In this document: piece after piece, positions 46,651 to 57,043 of the stretch
How positions within the stretch are numbered: position 1 is the stretch's first letter
How the letters are laid out: the number at the start of each line of letters is the position of its first letter
Origin: Paenibacillaceae bacterium
GTDB lineage: Bacteria; Bacillota; Bacilli; Paenibacillales; CANHGK01
DNA: 64,000 bases
Assembly (NCBI GenBank): GCA_947460235.1
Contig: CANHGK010000001.1
Coordinates: 161,326-225,325, forward strand
Direction of reading: 5' to 3'
The notes under the pieces: generated by a model
Told to the model about the DNA's origin: nothing
Databases searched by the model: none
The model's input: the letters and a program-made list of their open reading frames with translations, nothing else
Made by a program: the position numbers and the translations under genes

Positions 46651-47652
46651 TTATTTTTTGTGTAATTTGTATAGGATCAAACCAATCCGTAAAAGCATTA
46701 AATCCTCTAATCGACGCGGATCTAAGCCGAATTGCGTGTGTATTTTTTCAAGCCGATACAATAATGTATTGCGATGAATAAACAATCGCTTTGACGCCTC
46801 GCTACTATTCGCATCCGATTGCAACCACACACGGATCGTCTGTTCTAATTCTTCATCATCTGCCAGTACTTGGTGCCACTTGGCCATTGCGCCCAATTGA
46901 TTTAACCATTGCACTTGTTGCGCAGCGCTCAGGGACATGATCAATTGTTCCGTCTGAAACGCCCATATACCATGCACTGGTTCTTCAGGAATCCATTGTT
47001 TTACCCATTGGCCCATTCGCTTCAATGCAAAAATCGCTTGCAATAGCGTAGAACCATCCCGGTCCACGTCTCCGCCACTAGATCGAAACCATCGTTTCGG
47101 TCGCTCCGCCAAAATAAATGAATGCTGACCAAGTTCTTCTAGCAGCACGGCATGAATCCCCTGTGCATGTTCAAGCATTTGTTCGAGCATTGCCGAGACT
47201 CGCGTGCTTTTCGTGGAAGGCAATAACACAATCCATTCGTCATCATCAATTTGATATACATGAACATAGAGGAAATCAGCAAAATAACGATTCAGCAACG
47301 ACTGTAAAATTGTGTCCTCCAAATGATCATGGGATTTTATCCATATAAATCCAAACGGATGTTCCAGCCCTAATCCGATTAACGATTCGCCTGGTATCGA
47401 CCAATTAGACATACCACTTTTCACAGCTCTACGAAGCCACTGTCCAAACCCATCTCCCGGTTGAGACGTTTGCCTACGCGCATTCGAGACCGCTTGCAAG
47501 ACATGCGTAATTGCCGCTTCCTGCTCTTCTGTCAATGTGATTCCATCCGCATGCCAAACCGTCGATCCAGAATCAACTCCCGGACCGACCGTCCACTCCC
47601 CGCCATACTGTGCTTTTAACCCTTGTGCGACTTGCATCCAAAACTTATCCAT
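46651..47652 (-). CDS. PucR-family regulator, probable proline-utilisation activator
   Basis: 333 aa. The C-terminal PucR-type helix-turn-helix reads SSEASKRLFIHRNTLLYRLEKI, and the N-terminal ~250 residues have no recognisable ligand domain. B. subtilis PutR, a protein of this type, activates proline catabolism. Here the gene directly follows the P5C dehydrogenase gene and is near proline dehydrogenase, so the same role is inferred. Start 11 bases after the preceding stop. Confidence 0.8.
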   Translation of the reverse strand: MDKFWMQVAQGLKAQYGGEWTVGPGVDSGSTVWHADGITLTEEQEAAITHVLQAVSNARRQTSQPGDGFGQWLRRAVKSGMSNWSIPGESLIGLGLEHPFGFIWIKSHDHLEDTILQSLLNRYFADFLYVHVYQIDDDEWIVLLPSTKSTRVSAMLEQMLEHAQGIHAVLLEELGQHSFILAERPKRWFRSSGGDVDRDGSTLLQAIFALKRMGQWVKQWIPEEPVHGIWAFQTEQLIMSLSAAQQVQWLNQLGAMAKWHQVLADDEELEQTIRVWLQSDANSSEASKRLFIHRNTLLYRLEKIHTQFGLDPRRLEDLMLLRIGLILYKLHKK

Positions 47653-47663
47653 CCTTCACGCTC

Positions 47664-49211
47664 CTAGAACGCCTCGGAAATAACTTTCCCTTGTAAAAAA
47701 TTCAGCAAATAATCAGGTCCCCCTGCCTTGCTGTCTGTTCCCGACAATCCAAATCCGCCAAAAGGATGTACCCCAACCAACGCACCAGTACATTTGCGGT
47801 TAAAATATAAATTCCCAACATGAAAATGTTCCCTAGCATATGCCAAATGATTACGATTCCGACTAAATACCGCACCCGTTAATCCATATACCGTATCATT
47901 TGCGGCTGCAATCGCTGCTTCAAAATGCTCCACTCGGTGAAACGAAAGGATTGGTCCAAACAATTCTTGTTGAGCCAACATTCCTTCTAATGGTACTTCA
48001 TTAAATATTGTTGGTGGGACGTAATACCCATTAGCATCCAAAATATCCCCTGAATACGCGATATCCGCTTCGTTTTTACCTTCTTCAATATACCTCAAAA
48101 GATTTCGCTGTGCGATACCATCAATTACTGTACCGATTTGCACGCCAAAATCTGCTGGATTCCCTGCGCGAAGCCGTTTTGTTTGTGCAATGACACCATG
48201 TAACACATCATGATAAACGTCTTGATGCACAATCGCACGAGAGCACGCAGAACATTTTTGTCCGCTAAATCCAAAAGATGATACCACAATAGCCTGAACC
48301 GCCGCTTCAATATTTGCATCTGCGTCAACGATGATTGCATCTTTACCGCCAAGCTCCAAAATCGATCGTTTAAGCCATTTTTGCCCCAAATTCACCATTG
48401 AAGCCCGTGAATAAATCCGCTGTCCTACTTCTCTTGATCCTGTAAAACTCACAAACCGAGTTTTGGGGTGATCAACAAGCGCATCGCCCACTTCTGCACC
48501 AGGGCCTGGAACGAATTGCAGAACTTCTGGTGGCAAGCCTGCTTCATGCATCAATTCAATCCATTTCGCAGCCACAACTGGCGTTAAACTAGATGGCTTA
48601 ACAACAACCGTATTCCCGCAAACGAGCGCAGCAACTGCCATCCCAGCCAATATTGCTAACGGAAAATTCCAAGGCGCAATAATAATACCGACTCCCAGCG
48701 CCTCATACTTCCATTCATTGTCTTCACCAGCATACACTGTAAGTGGCCTACAGGCAGCCAAACGTTCCGCCTCATGCGCATAGTAATTCAAAAAATCAAT
48801 GGCCTCTGCCGTTTCCCCATCCGCTTCAGCCCATGTTTTTCCTGTTTCAAGTACGAGCCACGACGAAAATTCATGTTTTCTACGCCGAAGTAGTTCAGCC
48901 GCTTTCCATAATATTCGAATCCGCTCAATTACTTTTGTCGACTTCCATTTCGGATACGCTTCACTTGCCGCTTCCACCGCACGATGCGCATGTTCTGCCG
49001 TACCTTTTGCAACATTTCCAATCCGCGCTTCTGGTTCTGCTGGATTAAACGACTCAATCCAACCCGTCTCCGGATACTCTGTTTTTCCGCCAATCCAAAG
49101 CGGATAGTTTCGTCCACACTGCGTTCTAACAGTCGATAATGCCCGTAAAAATGATGCTTGTTCTTCCTGCTCACTGAATGATGAAAATGGTTCGTTCTTA
49201 TACGGAATCAC
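47664..49211 (-). CDS. L-glutamate gamma-semialdehyde dehydrogenase
   Basis: 515 aa aldehyde dehydrogenase of the RocA/PutC type, oxidising P5C/glutamate semialdehyde to glutamate. Catalytic Cys in FSGQKCSACSRAI, catalytic Glu in ILELGGKDAI, NAD-binding FTGSREVGQ. The GTG at 49211 with AGGTGG upstream gives MIPYKNEPFSSFS, matching family starts; a GTG nine bases earlier is the longer option. Divergent from proline dehydrogenase. Confidence 0.93.
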   Translation of the reverse strand: MIPYKNEPFSSFSEQEEQASFLRALSTVRTQCGRNYPLWIGGKTEYPETGWIESFNPAEPEARIGNVAKGTAEHAHRAVEAASEAYPKWKSTKVIERIRILWKAAELLRRRKHEFSSWLVLETGKTWAEADGETAEAIDFLNYYAHEAERLAACRPLTVYAGEDNEWKYEALGVGIIIAPWNFPLAILAGMAVAALVCGNTVVVKPSSLTPVVAAKWIELMHEAGLPPEVLQFVPGPGAEVGDALVDHPKTRFVSFTGSREVGQRIYSRASMVNLGQKWLKRSILELGGKDAIIVDADANIEAAVQAIVVSSFGFSGQKCSACSRAIVHQDVYHDVLHGVIAQTKRLRAGNPADFGVQIGTVIDGIAQRNLLRYIEEGKNEADIAYSGDILDANGYYVPPTIFNEVPLEGMLAQQELFGPILSFHRVEHFEAAIAAANDTVYGLTGAVFSRNRNHLAYAREHFHVGNLYFNRKCTGALVGVHPFGGFGLSGTDSKAGGPDYLLNFLQGKVISEAF

Positions 49212-49278
49212 GGTGACCACCTCATATTTTTATTCAGAATATTCACTATATATTACAATTGTACACCGAATGAATTGG

Positions 49279-49297
49279 TCTTAATATAGTATTAAGA
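49279..49297. promoter_or_regulatory. Palindrome in the proline divergon
   Basis: TCTTAATA-TAG-TATTAAGA is a perfect 8-base inverted repeat between the divergent genes. It could be the binding site of the PucR-family regulator encoded at 46651-47652. Confidence 0.45.
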
Positions 49298-49344
49298 AGA
49301 CATTTAATCGTTCAGGAAATGGTCACTCATTGGAGGTGGTCGCG

Positions 49345-50286
49345 ATGAAATGGGAGCGGAATATGCGAGAAACGGTATTACACGTTGCTGCGTGGCCGTG
49401 GTTAAAGCATTGGATGGAACATCAAGGATTGAAGTATGTCGTGCGTAGATTTGTAGCAGGTACTACCTTGACGGAAGCGCTCGTTGCCGTCAAACAATTA
49501 CGTGCAGATGGGTTGATGGTCACATTAGATTTACTTGGGGAATCCGTTGAAGATGAGGAAACTGCAAGGCTTGCCTGTCATTCGATCGAAGCAATGATGA
49601 ATCATCTCCGTCAGATAAGCTCAGATTCTCATATTTCAATTAAACTTACGCAGCTCGGGCTTATCATTAATCCTGCGCTTTGTGAACAAAACATGCACAA
49701 ACTGCTGGAGACTGCTCGTACCAACGGTCAATTCATACGCATAGACATGGAGGATTCCAGCGTTACGGGTCAAACACTGGAGCTCTTTTCAAAATTACAC
49801 ATGATATACGGTCCAAAACATATCGGTGTCGTTGTTCAATCCTACCTATATCGAACCCCTGCGGATGTTGAAACGCTTCAACAACTTGGTGCGAGCGTCC
49901 GCATCGTGAAAGGCGCCTATTCTGAACCCCCAGAAGTTGCATATCCAGAAAAATGTGATGTTGATCTTGCATACTTCAATCTCGTCTGTTCACTCCTGCA
50001 ATCAGAAAGTTACACCGCCATCGCCACACATGACCGTATTTTAATTGCCAATTTGATTCGATTTATCGCAGAACAAGACATCGATCGCGATCGTTTTGAA
50101 TTTCAAATGCTATATGGAATTGCGACAGACTTGCAACATCAATTGGTGCACGAAGGATATCGCATTCGTATTTACACACCGTTCGGAACGCATTGGTATC
50201 CGTATTTTAGTCGCCGACTAGCTGAAAGGCCCGCAAATTTATGGTTTGTCTTGAGGCACCTATTACCGCCCATGAATAAGTTTTAA
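49345..50286 (+). CDS. putB: Proline dehydrogenase
   Basis: 313 aa monofunctional FAD-dependent enzyme. TLDLLGESVED, IKLTQLGL, IDMEDSSVT, RIVKGAYSEPP (substrate-binding) and FEFQMLYGI and RIYTPFGTHWYPYFSRRLAERP follow family order. The ATG at 49345 has GGAGGTGG eight bases upstream; an earlier TTG at 49330 overlaps the site. Converts proline to P5C, feeding the divergent dehydrogenase. Confidence 0.94.
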   Translation: MKWERNMRETVLHVAAWPWLKHWMEHQGLKYVVRRFVAGTTLTEALVAVKQLRADGLMVTLDLLGESVEDEETARLACHSIEAMMNHLRQISSDSHISIKLTQLGLIINPALCEQNMHKLLETARTNGQFIRIDMEDSSVTGQTLELFSKLHMIYGPKHIGVVVQSYLYRTPADVETLQQLGASVRIVKGAYSEPPEVAYPEKCDVDLAYFNLVCSLLQSESYTAIATHDRILIANLIRFIAEQDIDRDRFEFQMLYGIATDLQHQLVHEGYRIRIYTPFGTHWYPYFSRRLAERPANLWFVLRHLLPPMNKF

Positions 50287-50299
50287 TGCACAATTTTGT

Positions 50300-51127
50300 T
50301 CACACTCGATAACGATCTAACCATTGCTCACGCCATGCAATCCATTGATCATCATTGGGGATTTGCAACCACTGTTTTTCTAACGGTTGAATCTTTGAAT
50401 TGTTTTCAGTTACGTCCTTAAACAGTTCAATCCAAGATATCGCATTTATTTTACGCTCTAAAAGTACGGATAGATTGCTCACCGTGTTCGAAGCGATTGA
50501 ATTTGCGAGATCCTCCGCTCCTGCTGTCGCATAAAATTGAGCCACCATCCCTGCCCGGTTAGAACCAACATCAGATACATTCACAAATGCTTGCCAAATG
50601 CGGCTCCGCAGCGGTCGACGTTGCGCGAGTCCGCATATTTTTTTACCGTCAAGAGACAAATCATATGTTCCAGGACAGTACGAACCCTTCACCTCGCCAC
50701 GTTTGAACTGCGCTCTCCCAATAGGAGGTAATGTTGCATCAAGCATCGCTGCAAAATTTTCAAAATCAGCATTCAGCGACAATTGACCCGGAGGTCCTGG
50801 CCAGATGACGGACACATTCACCACACCATCATCGAGCCATACTGCCGCCCCGCCGCTCGTGCGCGACATCACCTGTATCCCTTTTTGTTCAAATCGTTCT
50901 ACCGCATTCCGAACCGCAGGGAGTTCTTTTTCGCGTATTCCAAGCACAATTGCCCCTTGATGACGCCACACATGAAGCACCGGTGCATCCAATTGCTTTG
51001 CTCCTACCAAATGTGCAAACCACTCATCCATTAAAAAGGCTTCACGAACGTCTTCGTACGTGCTTTGTACCCAATAAAAAAAAGAACGGGAGTGTTCCGC
51101 CTCCCCCGTCAAATTCTCGGTTGGCAT
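50300..51127 (-). CDS. lipL: Octanoyl-transferase LipL-like
   Basis: 275 aa, lipoate ligase/BPL fold. SRTSGGAAVWLDDGVVNVS (lipoyl-binding RxxGG motif) and KGSYCPGTYDLSLDGKKICG with a conserved Cys, then LAQRR. The YCPG-YDL context resembles LipL (octanoyl-GcvH:E2 amidotransferase) more than LipM. In Bacillus LipL moves the octanoyl group from GcvH to E2 proteins. GGGGGAG precedes the ATG. Confidence 0.82.
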   Translation of the reverse strand: MPTENLTGEAEHSRSFFYWVQSTYEDVREAFLMDEWFAHLVGAKQLDAPVLHVWRHQGAIVLGIREKELPAVRNAVERFEQKGIQVMSRTSGGAAVWLDDGVVNVSVIWPGPPGQLSLNADFENFAAMLDATLPPIGRAQFKRGEVKGSYCPGTYDLSLDGKKICGLAQRRPLRSRIWQAFVNVSDVGSNRAGMVAQFYATAGAEDLANSIASNTVSNLSVLLERKINAISWIELFKDVTENNSKIQPLEKQWLQIPNDDQWIAWREQWLDRYRV

Positions 51128-51166
51128 AATACTCCCCCTCTTTATTATAATAATTGCTTCAAGCCA

Positions 51167-51763
51167 TTATTTGCGTCCAAAATCCGCCTTCACTTCGCCC
51201 CACTTAGGCGTGTCCCATTTCAGAATCGGATTTTTTACTTTGTTTTCTTTTAACCATTTTTCCGCTCGATCGATCACTTCGAATAGCTCTTGCGTCAAAG
51301 CATCACGCTCGAGCGTTGTATTGCATTTTTTTCCTCGAAGCCATAATTGAGCATTCACCGAATCAGAATAGATCGGCATATCCCATCCGTTTTTATCACA
51401 CATCGCAAGCGCATGAACAATGGCCAAAAACTCGCCAATATTATTCGTTCCGCGTTTGAATGGTCCTTGATGAAAAAGCACTTCACCTGTTTCTGTCCAG
51501 ACACCGCGATATTCCATCACCCCAGGATTGCCGCTACACGCTGCATCCACCGAAATACTAGGATAAATCGGACCCGATGCTGATTTTGTGCTTCCAGGTT
51601 GAGACTCATTTACTTGAACGCCAAACGCTTCAACTGCCTCGGATTTGGAGGCGAATGACTTAAACACTGCCCCCTTAAATCCCTGCACCTGTTTTTGGCA
51701 ATCCGTCCAAGTCGTATAAATACCAGGCTTTCGCCCATTCCAAACCACATAAAATTTAGACAT
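51167..51763 (-). CDS. Ribonuclease H with N-terminal RHBD domain
   Basis: 198 aa. An N-terminal double-strand-RNA/hybrid-binding module (KFYVVWNGRKPGIYTTWTDC) precedes an RNase H fold with carboxylates in SVDAACSGNPG, NIGEFLAI, YSDSVN and the last aspartate in ADFGRK. Fits the RNase HI group found in Bacilli (YpdQ/Rnh-like). It starts just after the glmS stop (TAGGATATG), so is probably coupled. Confidence 0.87.
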   Translation of the reverse strand: MSKFYVVWNGRKPGIYTTWTDCQKQVQGFKGAVFKSFASKSEAVEAFGVQVNESQPGSTKSASGPIYPSISVDAACSGNPGVMEYRGVWTETGEVLFHQGPFKRGTNNIGEFLAIVHALAMCDKNGWDMPIYSDSVNAQLWLRGKKCNTTLERDALTQELFEVIDRAEKWLKENKVKNPILKWDTPKWGEVKADFGRK

Positions 51764-51766
51764 ATC

Positions 51767-53596
51767 CTATTCCACCGTCACACTTTTCGCAAGGTTACGC
51801 GGTTTATCTACGTCATTACCACGCGCAACAGAAGTGTAATATGCGAGTAATTGCAAAGGAATAACGGTTAACGCAGATGTTAAGAGCGGTATTGTCTGAG
51901 GAACCTTAAAAACTTTATCCACAGACTTGATCAATTCTTCGTCGCCTTCCCATGTCACGCCAAGCACATAAGCACCACGTGCTTTCACTTCTTTGATATT
52001 GCTCACCGTTTTCTCAAACAATGCAGGTTGAGTTGCAAGTGCGATTACCGGACGTCCTTCTTCGATTAGTGCAAGCGTACCGTGTTTCAATTCTCCCGCA
52101 GCATACGCTTCGGAGTGAATATACGAAATTTCTTTTAATTTCAATGACCCTTCGAGTGCAACCGCATAATCCAACCCACGTCCCATGAAAAACACACTTG
52201 GTTGCTCGGACACACGATCCGCGAAGCGTTTAATTCGCTCATGTTGATGCAAAATATGCTGAACTTGCGCCGGCAATTCGATTAACGCTTTTAGTGTCGT
52301 CGTTAACTCTTCTTGTACGATCACTTCTTTTAATTGTGCCATATAAAGGCTAAACAAATAAAAAGCAACCAGTTGGGATGTGTATGCTTTTGTGGAGGCA
52401 ACGGCGATTTCCGGACCTGCCCACGTGATAATCACATTGTCCGCTTCACGAGATACGGAACTACCCACGACGTTTGTAATTGCGAGCACTCGCGCACCGT
52501 GTTTCTTGGCTTCGCGAAGTGCAGCCAGCGTATCTGCCGTTTCTCCGGATTGACTGACAACGATCAATAATGTTTGTGGTGTAATGATCGGTTTGCGGTA
52601 ACGATATTCAGAAGCAATATCGGTTTCCACTGGAATGCGTAACAACTGTTCCAAGACAGTTTTGCCAACCATTCCTGCATGATATGCCGTTCCGCAGGCT
52701 ACGATATGAATACGATCAAATGAATTCGCAAGTTCAGCTGTCCACTCTAATTCATTGAAGATCACTCGCATCGTTTCTTCATCAATACGTCCACGCATCG
52801 TGTCCGTATATGCTTTTGGCTGTTCAAAAATTTCTTTCAACATAAAATGCTCGTATCCGGCTTTCTCTGCTTGCACTAGATCCCACTCGACGCGATAAAT
52901 CTCACGATCGATTTTTTCACCTTCGCTACCTAATAATTGAATGCCATTTCGAGTCAAAACCGCCATTTCACCATCGTTCAAAATGTAAATATCGCGGGTA
53001 TGCTCCAAAATCGCCGGAATATCCGAAGCAATAAAGTTTTCACCATCACCAAGACCAAGGATCAACGGACTTTGATATCTAACTGCAATCAATTGGTCCG
53101 GTTCGAAATCGGATAGCACACCAAGCGCAAAGGCCCCGCGCATTTGTGCGACAGCAGCTTTAACCGCCTCAAGCACACTTCCTTCATACAATTCAGCAAG
53201 CAAATGCGAAACGACTTCTGTATCCGTTTCAGAAACGAATACATGTCCTTTTGCTTGTAATTCTTCTTTTAATTCCAGATAATTTTCAATAATTCCGTTA
53301 TGTACAACGGAAAACTTCATGGCATTGTCTGTATGTGGGTGTGAATTCACATCAGACGGTTTTCCGTGTGTCGCCCACCGCGTGTGTCCAATTCCGATGC
53401 TGCCCTTCATGTTATGCACACTTAATGAATCAGCCAAAACACTTAGACGACCTTTTGTTTTGCGGACAATCAAACCATCTTCCGAAAATGTCGCTAATCC
53501 TGCAGAGTCGTATCCCCGGTATTCCAATTTACTTAATCCATTCAACAAAATGGGTTGCGCTTCCTGATGACCAACATATCCAACAATACCGCACAT
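51767..53596 (-). CDS. glmS: Glutamine-fructose-6-phosphate aminotransferase
   Basis: 609 aa. N-terminal glutaminase with catalytic Cys (mature MCGIVGYVG), then two SIS domains. Makes glucosamine-6-phosphate for peptidoglycan. The gap to glmM is only 38 bases, so the glmS ribozyme usual in Bacillus cannot fit. Precedes RNase H. Confidence 0.97.
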   Translation of the reverse strand: MCGIVGYVGHQEAQPILLNGLSKLEYRGYDSAGLATFSEDGLIVRKTKGRLSVLADSLSVHNMKGSIGIGHTRWATHGKPSDVNSHPHTDNAMKFSVVHNGIIENYLELKEELQAKGHVFVSETDTEVVSHLLAELYEGSVLEAVKAAVAQMRGAFALGVLSDFEPDQLIAVRYQSPLILGLGDGENFIASDIPAILEHTRDIYILNDGEMAVLTRNGIQLLGSEGEKIDREIYRVEWDLVQAEKAGYEHFMLKEIFEQPKAYTDTMRGRIDEETMRVIFNELEWTAELANSFDRIHIVACGTAYHAGMVGKTVLEQLLRIPVETDIASEYRYRKPIITPQTLLIVVSQSGETADTLAALREAKKHGARVLAITNVVGSSVSREADNVIITWAGPEIAVASTKAYTSQLVAFYLFSLYMAQLKEVIVQEELTTTLKALIELPAQVQHILHQHERIKRFADRVSEQPSVFFMGRGLDYAVALEGSLKLKEISYIHSEAYAAGELKHGTLALIEEGRPVIALATQPALFEKTVSNIKEVKARGAYVLGVTWEGDEELIKSVDKVFKVPQTIPLLTSALTVIPLQLLAYYTSVARGNDVDKPRNLAKSVTVE

Positions 53597-53634
53597 AAAC
53601 GTTTCGCCCCTATCGTATACTCACTGTCACTAAA

Positions 53635-54981
53635 TTATTCACTTAATTCTTTAACAATGACACTACATATTGCTTCTACATGCTCGTGAACAATTGCTTC
53701 TGTCGGAGCTTCTACCATGACACGAATTAATGATTCCGTTCCCGATGGCCTTACAAGCACGCGTCCTGTATCTCCAAGCGCTTGCTCTGCATGGCTAATC
53801 GCATGAACTATTGCATCATTCGTCTTCCAAGCATTTTTATCAGAAACACGAATGTTTTTCAATAATTGCGGGAATTTTTTTATCCCAAACGTCAAATCAG
53901 ACACCGTGATGTGCTCTTTATGCAACATATTTACCAATTGTAACGCGGTAAGTATTCCATCTCCAGTTGTGCTGTGCTGTAAAAATATCACGTGACCTGA
54001 TTGCTCCCCGCCAAGCACGTAATTTCCTTCGCGCATCGCTTCCATTACATACCGATCACCAACTGCTGTCTGAACCACATTAATATTGTGCGCTTTAAGT
54101 GCATGAAAAAAGCCCAAATTACTCATCACCGTCGAAACAACTGTATTTCCAGTTAACTTGCCTTTTTCTTTTAAATCAACTGCACACATAAATAGAATAA
54201 AGTCACCATCAACCAACTCGCCATTTTCATTGACTGCAATCAATCGGTCCGCATCACCATCAAATGACAATCCAATATCAGCCTGATGCAAAATTACGGC
54301 TGTTTGCAATTTTTCTGGATGCGTTGATCCAAACCCAGCATTTATATTTAAACCGTTCGGTTCTGCTCCAATAGCAATTACTTCTGCACCCAAATCACGA
54401 AATAATTTTGGAGCAATCACAGAAGCGGCACCATGAGCGCAGTCGAGCACAATTTTCAATCCACTAAACTCCCCATCAATCGTTCCACGTAAATATGCAC
54501 GATACATGGATGTCGCTTTTTCCATTACAGTAACCGTACCCAAATCGCCACCAATAGGCCTTGGTAATTCATCCACTTGCGCATCCATCAACTCTTCAAT
54601 TTCATTTTCAACTTCATCTGTTAACTTAAATCCATCAGAACCAAAAAATTTAATTCCGTTGTCTTGCATCGGATTATGCGAGGCTGAAATCATAACGCCT
54701 GCATCACCTTGCGTTGATGTGGTTAAATATGCTACTCCCGGTGTCGAAATAATACCCAACCGAACGACATCTGCACCAATCGATAATAAACCGGCAATTA
54801 ACGCCGCTTCGAGCATCTCGCCAGAACGCCGCGTATCCATCCCAATTAGTATGCGTGGTCGATGTGCAGTATGTCTCGTTAAGACATATCCACCGCAACG
54901 ACCAATTTTATATGCCAATTCCGGTGTTAATTCTGTATTCGCAACGCCGCGAACGCCATCCGTTCCAAAATATTTCCCCAT
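53635..54981 (-). CDS. glmM: Phosphoglucosamine mutase
   Basis: 448 aa. Phosphoserine loop [14 protein letters not shown], metal site SFDGDADRL, sugar-binding GEQSGHVI and [14 protein letters not shown]. Converts glucosamine-6-phosphate to glucosamine-1-phosphate, directly before GlmS in the operon. In B. subtilis GlmM also binds and inhibits CdaA, and here cdaA is two genes upstream. Confidence 0.97.
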   Translation of the reverse strand: MGKYFGTDGVRGVANTELTPELAYKIGRCGGYVLTRHTAHRPRILIGMDTRRSGEMLEAALIAGLLSIGADVVRLGIISTPGVAYLTTSTQGDAGVMISASHNPMQDNGIKFFGSDGFKLTDEVENEIEELMDAQVDELPRPIGGDLGTVTVMEKATSMYRAYLRGTIDGEFSGLKIVLDCAHGAASVIAPKLFRDLGAEVIAIGAEPNGLNINAGFGSTHPEKLQTAVILHQADIGLSFDGDADRLIAVNENGELVDGDFILFMCAVDLKEKGKLTGNTVVSTVMSNLGFFHALKAHNINVVQTAVGDRYVMEAMREGNYVLGGEQSGHVIFLQHSTTGDGILTALQLVNMLHKEHITVSDLTFGIKKFPQLLKNIRVSDKNAWKTNDAIVHAISHAEQALGDTGRVLVRPSGTESLIRVMVEAPTEAIVHEHVEAICSVIVKELSE

Positions 54982-55017
54982 GTACGTAACCTCACTTTAT
55001 CAGTAGCGTAATGAACT

Positions 55018-56211
55018 TTATTTAATTGTTATTGTTATATCCGAAATCGATTGAGTTGTTCGTATCCATTCTGGCAATTGAACTTGCACGGGCACCATAT
55101 GCTCACCCGCAGTGAGTCCCTCAACATTAGCAATTAATTTAACCTGATTATTCGAAATTCTGCCAAGGATCTCTTCAGCTCCTTCAACGTCCAAATCGAT
55201 AACGCCATCCGGATTGCCCTTTATTTCGGCCTTTAATCCTTCTGCAAGCCCAATCAATTGAATTGGCACAGTTTTCATCCGTTTTGCTACTGACGGAACA
55301 ATATGCAATGAAACATTCACAGTAGTCGGACTTATTTCAGAAACACGATCAACAACTGGGATGGATACTTCTAAATCCTGATCTGATGTAAACTGTTCCA
55401 AATTAAGTTCATTTGTTTTATACATACTGATTTGATTCAACACATCTTTCGCACCATATATTGATACTTGATTTGGTTTGATCACCAATTTACTAATTGC
55501 ATAACCAGAAGGCGGTAATTTGCCAATTGGAACATTTAATGGCACTACTTTTACATTTCTGGTTACAGGAACAGTAACAGAAACCGTTTGTTGTTCTGAA
55601 GGGAATGAAAGCAAATGTCCATCTGCATCAAGAACTTGTATATCCACCGTTTGTTCCAACGTCGCACTTGCATCTTGTATATCAATATCAACTTTGATTT
55701 GATCAACTTGTTTTAATTGCTCTGCAGATCCAGTTAGTTTTATACGGGAAGGTTTCAATACCGGTACACCGACATCAAATCCAACCGCTGGTTTTCCAGT
55801 CACATTAATATGAACAGGAAAATCCTTCACTTTAAATTTCTCTAATTGTACCGTTACATTTTCCGGATGAAAAACAAGATCTACCCCTTCAGGAAAATCT
55901 ACAGCAGTTAGTCGAACCGTATGTTTTCCCACACCAAGGTTCATCGCATCAGCAATCACTTTATAAGGACTCATCTTTACCTTCATCAAATCTGCCGGTT
56001 TCCCTTTCAATTCCACGTCGGTTAATGCAGGTTCAAAATTAATGCTATATTTTGTTTCATCATATGCGATATGAATCGGAACCCGCTCAATCGAATCTGG
56101 TGAACTGATCGTACCGGATTGATTATTTAATCGGACAATGGCCCATAACAAAATCGCAATGCCGATCGCCAAAATGCGGATTACGGATGTTTTCGAGAAC
56201 CATTTATCCAT
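55018..56211 (-). CDS. cdaR: CdaA regulatory protein CdaR (YbbR)
   Basis: 397 aa. One N-terminal membrane helix (VIRILAIGIAILLWAIV) followed by four YbbR repeats (~35-397). Extracytoplasmic regulator of the diadenylate cyclase. It overlaps the cdaA stop by eight bases and precedes glmM. Confidence 0.94.
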   Translation of the reverse strand: MDKWFSKTSVIRILAIGIAILLWAIVRLNNQSGTISSPDSIERVPIHIAYDETKYSINFEPALTDVELKGKPADLMKVKMSPYKVIADAMNLGVGKHTVRLTAVDFPEGVDLVFHPENVTVQLEKFKVKDFPVHINVTGKPAVGFDVGVPVLKPSRIKLTGSAEQLKQVDQIKVDIDIQDASATLEQTVDIQVLDADGHLLSFPSEQQTVSVTVPVTRNVKVVPLNVPIGKLPPSGYAISKLVIKPNQVSIYGAKDVLNQISMYKTNELNLEQFTSDQDLEVSIPVVDRVSEISPTTVNVSLHIVPSVAKRMKTVPIQLIGLAEGLKAEIKGNPDGVIDLDVEGAEEILGRISNNQVKLIANVEGLTAGEHMVPVQVQLPEWIRTTQSISDITITIK

Positions 56212-57034
56212 TTTTCATCCCTTTCCACTTCCAGAACGGCGCCCGTTCTTTCGGTTTTTGTGCGACTGTTAGTTCTTCAAATAACTTCGTAATTAATTTT
56301 TCCTCGATAATTTGTCTTGTAATTAGACCATTAACTGCCATCGAAATGTGCCCCGTCTCTTCCGACACAATGACCGCAATGCAATCTGATACTTCACTAA
56401 TTCCGATTGCCGCACGGTGCCTTGTTCCAAGGTCTTTACTTAACGATGTATTCTCAGAAAGCGGTAAATAACAGCCCGCAGCAGCAATAAATTGATTTTT
56501 CACGATGACCGCACCGTCATGAAGCGGTGTATTCGGGGTGAACACATTCAAAATCAATTCTGGACTAATCTTAGAATTTAATGCGATTCCTGATTCAATA
56601 TATTCAGTCAACCCAGTTTCCCGCTCGAACACAATTAATGCCCCAACTTTATGTTGCGACATATGATGAATCGCTTTGATTACGTCACTAATTAACCGAT
56701 TCACTTCTTGCTCGGAGTCCATCCCTTGTCTGCTAAACAATGTCCCTCGACCAAGTCGCTCTAATGCACGCCTTAATTCTGGTTGAAAAATGATAACCGC
56801 AGCCAATACGCCAAACGTAAAAATTTGATTCATCATCCATTGTAATGTATACAAATTCAAATAAATACTAGACGCCCATACTAAAACAAGTACCAAAATA
56901 CCGCGCAACAATTGAATTGCACGCGTGCCTCGAACTAGCATGATTATTTTATAAATAACAAACGCTACAATTGATATATCCACGAGGTCCGTAAACGAAA
57001 ACTGTTGAAGTAATCCACCGATACCGCCATTCAT
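56204..57034 (-). CDS. cdaA: Diadenylate cyclase CdaA
   Basis: 276 aa. Three N-terminal membrane helices, then a DAC domain with LHDGAVIVKN (DGA motif) and LGTRHRAAIGIS (RHR motif). Makes c-di-AMP, which controls potassium and wall homeostasis. It is in the sigma-W-type operon together with the wall-precursor genes glmM and glmS. Confidence 0.97.
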   Translation of the reverse strand: MNGGIGGLLQQFSFTDLVDISIVAFVIYKIIMLVRGTRAIQLLRGILVLVLVWASSIYLNLYTLQWMMNQIFTFGVLAAVIIFQPELRRALERLGRGTLFSRQGMDSEQEVNRLISDVIKAIHHMSQHKVGALIVFERETGLTEYIESGIALNSKISPELILNVFTPNTPLHDGAVIVKNQFIAAAGCYLPLSENTSLSKDLGTRHRAAIGISEVSDCIAVIVSEETGHISMAVNGLITRQIIEEKLITKLFEELTVAQKPKERAPFWKWKGMKNG

Positions 57035-57043
57035 GGCCGCGAA

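Noticed and set aside
53597..53634. glmS ribozyme or riboswitch
   Set aside because: The gap is far too short and shows no such fold.
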